From contig JAEQBH010000991.1 in NCBI GenBank assembly GCA_016808115.1, positions 248,001 to 312,000 of the forward strand: 64,000 nucleotides of DNA. The letters are read 5' to 3'. Within the stretch, counting starts at the first letter, position 1. Every line of letters starts with the position of its first letter. The DNA is from Tetrastigma voinierianum. Its lineage: Eukaryota; Streptophyta; Magnoliopsida; Vitales; Vitaceae. Below, piece after piece: positions 55,860 through 64,000 of the stretch. The notes beneath the pieces are model-generated. The model was given only the letters and a program-made list of their open reading frames with translations. It searched no databases and had not been told where the DNA came from. Position numbers and translations under genes: made by a program.

Positions 55860-57468
55860 CTACCATGTTTTTTTTTTTGATCAAAATTAGTATGAATCTA
55901 GTTAATTTATAACACATGTCCATCAAAAGAGTGAGGAAGTTACCATGATTAAAAAGATAGAGGTGCCCAATGGAAAACTCCCACTTCACAAAATTATTGG
56001 GACGGAATAGACGAAGAAAAAAGTAAATACTTGGATATTGTCTGTGCTCAGTCACATCCATGGCACCTTTTTGCATAGGACAAAATATATTGTATGATAA
56101 CTCAAGATATTGCCATAGGATTGGAGTTAGATTGAGTGAAAAATAATATTTCTAACCCAATAGAAATACTATTTCTTTCTTTTTTTTGGCATCATCGAAA
56201 TATTATTTCTATTACATACTAATATATGTATTTAAATTGACTCGTGTATGCTTTGAAGACTAAAAAATATTGAGATTATGATGATCACATGAAAGGAGAT
56301 TAATTGAGATTAAATGGATTTATTTTTTGCGTTTAAATGCTAAATAAATGAACAAAGGGAAAGTATTTTATATCCTAATTATGACATCAAAATTAATTTC
56401 AATACGTTTGATTTTGTTTGGCCTTAATTTTTTTTTTTTTTTTGACAACGATGTTTGGCCATACTTATTATGGTTATCTAAACTAAAAGAGATTAATTGG
56501 TCTAATAATTATAAAAAATAGAATAAAACAAAATAATAATTAATATAAAATACCTTTTAATTTAATTACTATTAAAACTTAGATTTCTTAGTAATTCAAT
56601 TGGTTTAATTAGATTAATTATTAACATGAGACAAACGCGATTCACAATTCGTCAAAATATTCACCATCGTTTATATTTCCCTAATATTTTTTAACGAAAA
56701 TATTAATAATCATGAAAAACATGGTATCACAATTGAAATCATTTGTAAAAGTTGAAGGAGTCTACAGGATTCTAATAGGACTATCATCAGTGAAGGGCCT
56801 AATGTGTGCTTAGGGCCACATGCCTATCTCAAATTTTTTTTAAAAAATTTTCAATAAGGGATTTTGAACCCTTCCCCACATTACAAATACAATTTCACTT
56901 ATTACCATTGTGAGTTCTATTTAAGTTATAAATGTCTTCTTGTATTAAATACTCAACAATTGGGTCCGCAATTTCCTGGATATGCCATTGTCTATCACAT
57001 CATCTAGTGAGTGGATTTTTTGGCCGTGACCCATAAAAGATGCACCTGTCTTTTAATTTGTTTATTTTCAATTTAAAATTTAAGTGGTATATTATTAGTG
57101 ATGTTCCATTAATAAATGTATTTAAAATTAAGACAGTCTTTTAATATAATCAAAGAGGATTGTTATAACTTTGTCAAAATTCTATTTTAGTAATCCTATT
57201 GTGGGCATTGAAGTTAACTATAAAGGGACTTGGACCCATTATCATTAGGGCGCAAACCCGTACCATTTGATGAATTTCTTTTCAAGTTTTTACAACTTCC
57301 TCAAAAATGCCAATAGATCCAGCTCAATTTGTTAAAGAGATAAATTCGAGTCCCAATATGAACAAACTTGTGAGAAAGAATGTAATCCAAAGTGAATATA
57401 TATATATATATATATATATAAAAAAAAAAACCTTCCTCAAAATACACTGTACGTGTATATATAAGTAC
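55860..57468 (-). other. PLR intron 1
   Basis: The donor is AAG/GTACTT at 57469-57468 and the acceptor TAG/CAATTC at 55860-55859. The intron is AT-rich, with a (TA)n run at 57396-57420 followed by an A-run. No gene is seen inside. It is long for this family, so it may include old insertions. Confidence 0.75.
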
Positions 57469-57769
57469 CTTAATGTTTCCAGCTTCTTTGATGGCCTCTA
57501 CAAGCTTGAGCTGCAACAGAAGGTTGTGAGATCTGAAAAAGACCCCAGACATGGCGGAGATCACCACATCAACTTTCTTCACTGCTTCCACCAAACTTTT
57601 ATGATCTTTAAAGGAGCCTTCCAGAAGGGTAGCACCTTTGACCTTGAAGGACAACAGGATCTGCAGTTTCTCGATGTCCAAACCGATCTCCGGCCGTTGA
57701 AGGACGAAGGTGGGATGGCCCTGAGCTAGGCTTGCCTTCACTATCCTCCTTCCGGCGCACTGCTCCACC

Positions 57770-58173
57770 TGTGGGATGGCATTATCCATATATCCGTCGA
57801 TATATCTCCGATATATCCGATATCGGTGATGTTCGACACGATATCGGCGATGACCGATACATCGATTTTGGATCGATATATCATTGAAATATTAGGTGTG
57901 TGACATACGCGCGCGTTAGTTTAATTTTTCGGTAAAATATCCGAGATATATCGAAGATATATAAGGATATATCGGGATATATCGGCGATATATTTAAATG
58001 GTCAGATTTGAAATCCTGACTTGATCCAACGGTTATGAATTGATCACAACAATTTAATTTTCGATATATCGATATTCATGTAAAAATATCCACCGATATA
58101 TCTTCGATATATCCGATATATCCGTAAAATCTAAGTACCGATATATCCGTTGAAACCGATATTTTAATCCTTG
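57770..58173 (+). mobile_element. 404-bp ATATCG-rich insertion in PLR exon 1
   Basis: It is flanked by GCTCCACC (57762-57769) and GTTCCACC (58174-58181), a near-perfect 8-bp duplication of exon sequence. It is made mostly of words such as CGATATATC and GATATATCCG in both orientations, many of them palindromic. It ends TTTTAATCCTTG and starts TGTGGGATGGC. The 8-bp duplication suits a hAT-type nonautonomous DNA element, but terminal inverted repeats are not clean. A partial relative lies at 54685-54800. Confidence 0.65.
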
Positions 58174-58208
58174 GTTCCACCCACTACAAGAACCTTGCTT
58201 TTTTCCAT

Positions 58209-58617
58209 CTTCTATTCTACTCTCTCCTTTTGCATTCCAGGCACACAAACATATATATATATATATATATATATATGGAGGGATTTAGGAATGGAGAATA
58301 GAGTTTTTCTTCATTGATTTTCCATTTTCTAACTGCATTAGTTGTTAGGCTCCCACCTGTGATGCTAAGAAAATATTTTATTTGGATTCTGCCCATCATA
58401 TTGATAAGATTAAATAAAGATAAGACAAAATAACAATTGAAATCCTCTACTTTTAAGACTTTATCATTTATATCAAGAACTAAAAAGGTTTTTTTTTATC
58501 CTAACCATAGTACGAATCTTGATAATTGAGAAAATAAATTTGAATTTTGTAGGTTTTAGAAAAAAAAAATTAATTTTAAAATTAGAAATAATAAAATTTG
58601 ACTTTTCGAATGAAAAC
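58209..58617 (-). other. Upstream flank of the PLR pseudogene
   Basis: 409 bp lie between the ATG and the inserted LTR. A (TA)n microsatellite is at 58251-58276. I see no convincing TATA box separate from it. The promoter beyond this point is displaced by the Tat-like element. Confidence 0.4.
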
Positions 58618-59330
58618 TGATAGGGTTTAAAAAATGGGCTCGCAGGCCCACTCGCCAAGCCCAAAGAAGAAGCCCGCACAGATGAAGCACCCAGCCCCCT
58701 GGCTTCCAGCCCAAAACGAAGGCCCAGTCCATTCGCCTCAAAGGCCGATCATGGATAATTTGAAGGACCCGCATCTAGCAAATCAGACTGTATCTCGTCG
58801 ATAAAGGAAGTAGGATAATCCCCAATAACATCTTATCCTATAAATCTAACTAAATCTCCAACTAAATCTCATCAGCAGGGAAAACAGGATAATTCACGAT
58901 AAACAGTTTATCTTGCAAATCATACCAGATCTCACCAATAAGGAAGGAGGATAATTTTCACAACGGTCTTTAATATCCTTATTAAAATCCGATAAAGGCA
59001 GGAAATATCCCATCAAATGGGAAAGAATCCTTACTACCCTCCAATTGGGAAAAATATACACTATAAATACCAGTCATCCATCTAAGAAAAGGATGCAACA
59101 CTCGCCTCTAAGGCCTATCTTTTCTCAAAGAAACCGACTTAGTGACTGAGCGCACGCAGCGGCCTCGCCGCTTTTTCTTCTTTCGTTTTGCAGAGGAGTG
59201 CCACTCAGCCTCCGCAGACTATCCTAACAAAGAATTCTATCTCAAACTGACGATCCGTGAGCCCGCAGACAAATACCCAGTCCGTCTAACGACCCCAACA
59301 CACTCCAGCCCCGGGGCCAGCTTGAAAGCA
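58618..59330 (+). repeat. 5' LTR of Tat-like element D
   Basis: It begins TGATAGGG, ends CTTGAAAGCA and is followed after four bases by a primer site. It contains CTATAAATAC at 59061-59070. Its layout matches the LTR at 53854-54480. Confidence 0.72.
59061..59070 (+). promoter_or_regulatory. LTR TATA box of element D
   Basis: CTATAAATAC, in a GA/AT-rich context about 270 bp before the LTR end, is the likely TATA box. Confidence 0.6.
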
Positions 59331-59334
59331 TAAT

Positions 59335-59350
59335 TGGCGCCGTCAGGGAA
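59335..59350 (+). other. Primer binding site of element D
   Basis: TGGCGCCGTCAGGGAA begins five bases after the LTR. Its first nine bases match the complement of the plant Asp-tRNA 3' end; the rest diverges, so the exact primer tRNA is uncertain. Confidence 0.65.
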
Positions 59351-59484
59351 CGACGCCTTTACAACAAAGACCGATCTCTCAAGATCGATGGTATCAACCC
59401 GAACACAAGGTGAGCACCGCTAATCCACCAAGGATGCGTGACCCGGGCCAGCGACGCATGCCAGACTCTCCCAAGACGTTAGGA

Positions 59485-60840
59485 AGCGATGCAAGCTAAC
59501 ACGACGCAGGTGGAGGCGCCTCCGCCAACTAACGCCTGATAGGAGAGTTAAAGCAACTCACTAGGCAGATGCAACGCCCGCGGGAGGCGCGACAAACTCA
59601 GGAAGGTCATAACCTCACCCCTCATGAAGAGCAACGCATTCTCAGCAGACTCGAAGGGAGCCAAACATGCAGTCCAACTCGAGCCAAGGGCATGAACCAC
59701 ACTTAGCCCCTGGAGAAGAGGGCAACGGTTGAACACTCTGGGCACGCTGGAATGAAGAACTCACGCCACCCTCAAGAAGGAGCAAAGAGAGCACCATGGA
59801 GCAGAGGTTCAAGAGCCTCCAAGAAGAGCTCACCCGTGTGAAGGGGAGGTCAGGCGAGGATGCGCCTCGACACTATGGACACCTTGGTACAACAGACTGA
59901 GTCACCGTTCACGGCCGAGGTGCTTCACTTCCCTCTTCCAGCAAAATTCAGGATGCCACAAGTGGAAGCATTCGATGGTGTCGAGATCCGGCCGATCATT
60001 CCACTTACTTTACAAACCAAATGGAGCTGTATGGGTATCAAGACCCCAATGCAGCCATTATCATGACAAAGGCCCACTCTGGCTCCGGGTTTATCAGCCC
60101 GCCTTTCACAATCTCTCATCTCGCAGAGCTATCCATCAGGTTCGCCTCCCACTTCATTAGGAGCCGAACGTATAGAAAGCTGCTACTATCTATTGACCAT
60201 CAAAATGTAGCTTCTCGCAGGAGAGCTTCGAGGGTCCTATGTTCAAAGGTTCAACACGTAGTCTCTCAAGGTAGATATACTGACGAGAAGTTCGCAATCA
60301 CCACGCATTCATTATCGGTTAGTGCAATCAAAGACTCTGATGTTTTCCATCCTAAAATCCCCGGGCGCACACGAGGTGCTCGCAGTGCTTAGAGAAGCAC
60401 ACACTGGCAGCAGCCTGCTATCCAAGAAGGCTCTTCCACCATAAAGAAAAAGCCGGGACGTAAAAGCTTACCTAAGACGTGGAGCCCAAAAAGACAAAGC
60501 GACCAGGAGAGGTCTCCAAAGAAAGATGGGGAACGGTCCCCGAAAAAGGCGTGGAAGCCTCAGAGATCGTCTGGGCCCACCTCAACTCAAGAGACGACAA
60601 CGTTATTCACCTCGGCGGTTCACCCCCTTAACAGCCTCAGTATCATAGGTCCTGCGCAAAGTGCGAAATGAACAGTTCCTGAGGTGGCTAACTCAAATGA
60701 AGTCAGGCCCCGCCACAAGAGACGACATCAGGTATTGCGAGTTCCATAGGGACTACGAGCACCGCACAGATGATTGCATACAACTCAGAAAGGAAATAGA
60801 GTAATTTACTACCCGCTATGGCATCTTCGACGCTTCATAA
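59485..60840 (+). pseudogene. gag: Gag remnant of Tat-like element D
   Basis: Pieces in changing frames give the expected gag: a coiled, charged N-terminus (FKSLQEELTRVKG near 59806-59850), then FPLPAKFRMPQVEAFDGV (59923-59980), MELYGYQDPNAAIIMTKA and LSIRFASHFIRSRTYRK (60021-60180). After a charged Lys/Pro-rich stretch comes a zinc-knuckle-like YCEFHRDYEHRTDDC at about 60733-60777, a C-x2-H variant. Stops and frameshifts are frequent. Confidence 0.72.
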
Positions 60841-60869
60841 ATGAGAATCACTTAATCAAGCTCGAACTA

Positions 60870-61560
60870 AGCTTTTAGGCTCAGCACTAATCGCCACCAC
60901 CTTATGCGTACAACAACCCAAGACCAATGCACTTTAGAAAATCCATGTGATCTCGGAGGATTTGGCAGAGGAGGGGAATCTAGCCTCACCGGCGCCCATC
61001 TCGCAAGCAGCATCGTCAAGAGAGGCGGTGGAAGATGTTTTGACGTCCAAACCGCCTCGGCTCGACACATCCATAACATTCTAACTCGCGACCGAGAGGT
61101 TGCCACATCTCCCATGACAACCCTCAGATTCGAGCGCTTGTAGCCAACAAAACGGTCCATCTGTCCCGGGTCGACAAACGAGTTCACCGACATCATCTTC
61201 GCCGGTCGACAAGACGTGGGTATCGGCTGAGAGATCGGAACCCATCAAAGACCCATTTGCGAGGATTCTTCGGTGAAAAAGTATTACCCTTGGGCTCAAT
61301 ACAACTAGTGCTCACCTTGGGAGATCCCCCATGCCAGGCAACGACGACGGTGATTCCCGTCAGAACATCCGCCTATAATATGTTGCAGAAGACCCTCCCT
61401 CAATGCGATAAAAGCCATTCCCTCTGCTTACCACATGATGATCAAGTTTCCTACCGTAAGCGGAGTAGGAATGGTTCAAGGAGACTAACGTGTGGCCAGG
61501 GAATGCTACTCAGCATCAATGAAGCAAAAAATGGTCGATAACATATGTCTGAACAGTCGT
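60870..61560 (+). pseudogene. pol: Protease region of Tat-like element D
   Basis: Broken but in order: a degenerate N-terminal part (60900-61140); a stretch with FAGRQDVGIG near 61198-61225, where the active-site D-x-G would be expected but is not clear; then LGSIQLVLTLGDPPCQATTT (61290-61345); and, in another frame, LNAIKAIPSAYHMMIKFPTV (61400-61460). The catalytic motif seems lost. Confidence 0.6.
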
Positions 61561-62473
61561 TACGCGCGACGAGGTGCTCACCCGACCTAAGCCGTGGCGA
61601 GATGCCGGAACCCAGACCGCTTGACGACGACTCCTGGAACACTCGTACTCACACGGCCCAGCAAAGCGAGGACCTCAAAATACCTCTCACCCATTTTTGA
61701 GACGTAACAAAGATGTCTTCGCTGCGGAAGCAAAGTGCACATGGGAGGAATTGACCCCATAGTAATTACTCATAGGCTGAACGTCAGTCCATCCTTCAAG
61801 TCAGTCAAACAAAAGAGGAGGAGCTTCGCGCCAAAAAGGCAAAAAGCGATCAACGAGGAGGTCGGCAAACTTCTCAAAGCAGGAGCAATCAGAGAGGTGG
61901 AATATCCCGAATGGTTGGCCAACGCCAGACGGTCAAAAAGCGTAACAAAGAAGTGGTGACTCGCGATCGACTTCATTGACGTCAATAGAGCATGCCCAAA
62001 AGACAGTTTCATCGCTGAATCGACCTCATCGTGATACGGGCCGCCATGAACTCCTCGCCATGGATGCTTTTTCTCCGCTTATAACCGATCAACATGGACC
62101 TGTGATGATTAAGAGAAGACTCGCTCTTCACAAAAGGAACCTATTGCCACCGTGGCGATGACTCGGGGCTCAGAATGCGGGAGCTACTTATCAGAGGCTG
62201 GTAAACAGGATGTTCAAGAAGCAAATAGAAGCTACCATGGAAGTATACATAGACGATATGTTAGTGAAGTCCACCACTGCCGAACTCCACATAGCTCATT
62301 TGTCTGAAGCGTTCCAAATCCTGAGAGAATACAACATGAAACTGAATCCACCCAAGTGTGCCTTCGGAGTATCAGCCGGAAAATTCTTAGGTTTCATAGT
62401 CAACAACCGAGGGATCGAGGCAAATCCAGACAAAATAAAAGTTGTGCTCGACATGCCGTCTTGGCGAAACTAG
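61561..62473 (+). pseudogene. pol: Reverse transcriptase of Tat-like element D
   Basis: The linker and fingers at 61735-61960 read MGGIDPIVITHRLNVSPSF, RRSFAPKRQKAINEEVGKL, then EVEYPEWLAN. The palm is damaged (61960-62200). The catalytic YIDDM is at 62246-62260 in TMEVYIDDMLVKSTTAELHI. The thumb continues MKLNPPKCAFGVSAGKFLGF and IVNNRGIEANPDKIK to 62473. The Asp pair is preserved but frames are not. Confidence 0.82.
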
Positions 62474-62547
62474 CGACAAATTTCATGAAGACCTCGTCAG
62501 GTCAACGGTCATAATACCTTGTAGAGCCTTCTATAGATCTCTATGAC

Positions 62548-63721
62548 GTGGAAGTTGCCCCAATCGGGTCCGAGCCGAGTTGGATGGACCCCATTTGGGA
62601 TTACATAACAGACAGACATCTACCCGACGACCCAAAAGAGGCATCTAAAATTGCACAAGGCCTGGCTAGATTCACTAATCATAAGGGAAGCCTTTACAAG
62701 CGAGGTTTCTTCACACCCATCCTTAAGTGCATCGCGGGAAAAGACGCTGACTATGTGCTAAGGGAAGTGCATGAAGGTGTATGCGGAAATCACATCGGAG
62801 CTCGGGCATTGAAGGTGGAAGGCCTCCAAGGTAGATACGCACCGGGCTCCACAATATTCGTAGAGGACGCGATCGACCAGTCGAGACGCAAGATCTGCCA
62901 GAGCATGCCAAGATCTCTCGCTCCCATCCGAGCCCTTGACATCAATCACAAGCCCCGCCTCTCCCAACACTGGGTTTGACATACCGGGACCTCTTTCCCA
63001 TCGGGAAGGGCCACGTAAAATTCATCATCGCTGCAGATTACTTCACCACAGCCGATATACCGAACCTTAGCCACAATAACAGAACAAAAGATATGCAATT
63101 TTGTGTGGCGAGCCATAATATGTAGGTTTAGTATCCCAAGAGCCCTGGTATTAGACAATGGAAAGCAATTTGACAACGCCAAGTTCAGGGATTTTTGTGT
63201 CGAGCTCGGAATTAAGAATTATTACTGTCCCTAAAGACATCCTAGCCTAATGGTCGCAAGTCACCATCGAACCCTGCCGCATTGAAGACCAAATTGGAAG
63301 ATCTTAAAGGCAAATGGGTAGAATACCTCCCCGAGGTGTTATGGGCCTACAGGACCACGCGCAAGTCAGCAACCCAGGAAACCCCATTCGCCCTAGCCTT
63401 TGGAACTGAAGTAGTAGCCCCTGTCGAGGTCGGGTTAAAGTCCCCAAGGATCGAGTTGGCAACAGTAGAACACAATGACGAGGCTCTCCGCCTAAATTTG
63501 GACCTCTTAGATGAAAAGCGTGAGCAGGTCCTAAGATGCACGGAAGATTACCAAAGGAAGACTACAGGTATAACCAAAAAGTCAAAACTCAGAGTTACAT
63601 GCTAGGTGACCTAGTCTTCAAGAAGCTCCCCGCCAAGAAGGGAAGAACCAGGCCATGGGCATCAGGCCCCAACTCGGGAAGGCCCTATATCATATCCCCG
63701 TCATTAGACTGGCACATTTAG
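62548..63721 (+). pseudogene. pol: Integrase of Tat-like element D
   Basis: It begins with the pre-integrase linker (SWMDPIWDYITDRHLPDDPK). It passes into the zinc-binding region (HEGVCGNHIGARALK, then KICQSMPRSLAPI), a damaged core (62950-63280), the late core (LKGKWVEYLPEVLWAYRTTR and KSATQETPFALAFGTE at 63300-63410) and the C-terminal segment (63536-63721, LGDLVFKKLPAKKG). No chromodomain follows. Confidence 0.8.
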
Positions 63722-64000
63722 CCCAAACAGTAGGAGGGAAAAATTTACCATCATGCTTGAATGAAATCACCTTAAGCGTTTTTATCGTAGACCTCGGTTT
63801 AAAATCTTAAATGAAGCATTATCAATTTTCGGATGACGATTTGAGCGTTTATTAGTTATTTTATTGTGGACGCCTCAAATAGCCTTTACATAGAATGCGT
63901 TGAAAATTACATACAATGTAATGTGAAAGTTCAAGACTGCAAGGAAAAGTCTCTTGTTCAATCAATTACATTCAATTACAATCAGTAGTGTCATCCATTA
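63722..64000 (+). other. 3' tail of element D
   Basis: AT-rich sequence after integrase with no recognisable domain. The antisense ORF or 3' LTR expected in this lineage would lie beyond the window. Confidence 0.45.

Larger units (their letters stand above)
55045..58208 (-). pseudogene. PLR: Pinoresinol-lariciresinol reductase (PLR) pseudogene, four exons
   Basis: PLRs are cytosolic NADPH-dependent reductases of lignan synthesis, turning pinoresinol into lariciresinol and secoisolariciresinol. Exon 1 starts at an ATG at 58208 (MEKSKVLVVGGT, first half of the NADPH loop) and, after a 404-bp insertion (57770-58173), resumes at 57769-57469 (RRIVKASLAQGHPTFVLQRP, LVEAIKEAGNIK). Exon 2 (55859-55600) holds FLPSEFGM and VTFDEKMVVRKAIEEANIPH, which keeps the catalytic Lys. 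Exon 3 (55500-55296) has VDEDDIATYTIKTIDDPRTL. Exon 4 (55205-55045) ends NYKRMEEYLKLYA-stop. All introns have GT-AG ends, with lengths 1609, 99 and 90 bp. It is broken by the insertion, a 19-bp duplication in exon 2 and a frameshift late in exon 3. PLR fits better than isoflavone reductase or PCBER because of the exon 1 wording. Confidence 0.88.
58618..63999 (+). mobile_element. Tat-like Ty3/gypsy element D (5' LTR to integrase; right end outside window)
   Basis: The 5' LTR (58618-59330) is followed by a primer site, gag, protease, RT and integrase, all on the plus strand. Absence of a chromodomain after the integrase C-terminus and the polyprotein wording place it near the Tat lineage. It is the same broad group as the fragment at 30505-32430 and the LTR at 53854-54480. 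RNase H is missing and frames are broken throughout. The 3' LTR would lie beyond the window. Confidence 0.75.

Noticed and set aside
57301..57789. Single-exon PLR-like protein of 162 residues
   Set aside because: Its start lies in the inserted repeat boundary and its end reads into intron 1 past a GT donor; the exon structure explains it better.

Overview
This window looks like repeat-dense chromosome of a flowering plant, most likely a eudicot. Apart from one broken host gene of about 4 kb, almost everything is decayed, nested Ty3/gypsy LTR retrotransposon. All calls come from reading the sequence; no database search was run. Element lineages are inferred from conserved domain motifs and domain order. 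I found no intact protein gene, rRNA, tRNA, CRISPR array or prokaryotic gene.

Layout. (A) 1-2995 and 13039 to about 17835, minus strand: Athila-like element A, with pol remnants (RT, RNase H, integrase) followed by the extra env-position ORF. A chromodomain-bearing Tekay/Del-like element (2996-13038, plus strand) is inserted in its 3' part. The Tekay copy has both LTRs, a PBS for initiator Met-tRNA, a polypurine tract and a 4/5-matching target duplication. (B) About 18740-23700 and 29660-30500, minus strand: a third gypsy element (C). It is split by a complete but apparently coding-deficient LTR element (23701-29654) with a perfect 5-bp duplication GTAAT. (C) About 30505-32430, plus strand: a pol remnant (RNase H and integrase) of a Tat-like element. 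(D) About 33078-48264, minus strand: Athila-like element B, related to A but lacking a recognisable env-position ORF. It is interrupted at 41263-46106 by a long solo-LTR-like insertion full of tandem arrays, and its gag is cut near 48264 by a second, inverted, related LTR fragment (48265-49422). (E) 49423-54480: the 3' part of a plus-strand Tat-like element, with a 3' tandem-repeat field, an antisense extra ORF containing a probable spliceosomal intron, a polypurine tract and the 3' LTR. (F) 54481-58617: the host island, holding a four-exon pinoresinol-lariciresinol reductase (PLR) pseudogene on the minus strand. It is broken by a 404-bp insertion in exon 1, a 19-bp frameshifting duplication in exon 2 and a frameshift in exon 3. 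(G) 58618 to the end, plus strand: another Tat-like element with 5' LTR, PBS, gag, protease, RT and integrase, but no RNase H.

None of the element genes appears able to make a full product, so the parts do not work together as a pathway. The window records successive insertion, deletion and point decay. The most distinctive signals are the dispersed palindrome GTCGCGAC in the noncoding tails of both Athila-like copies, the 57-bp array with G-box-like cores inside the long LTR, internal re-use of that LTR's own 5' terminus, and the intron-bearing antisense ORF. I did not find convincing evidence of a wholly new biological system.
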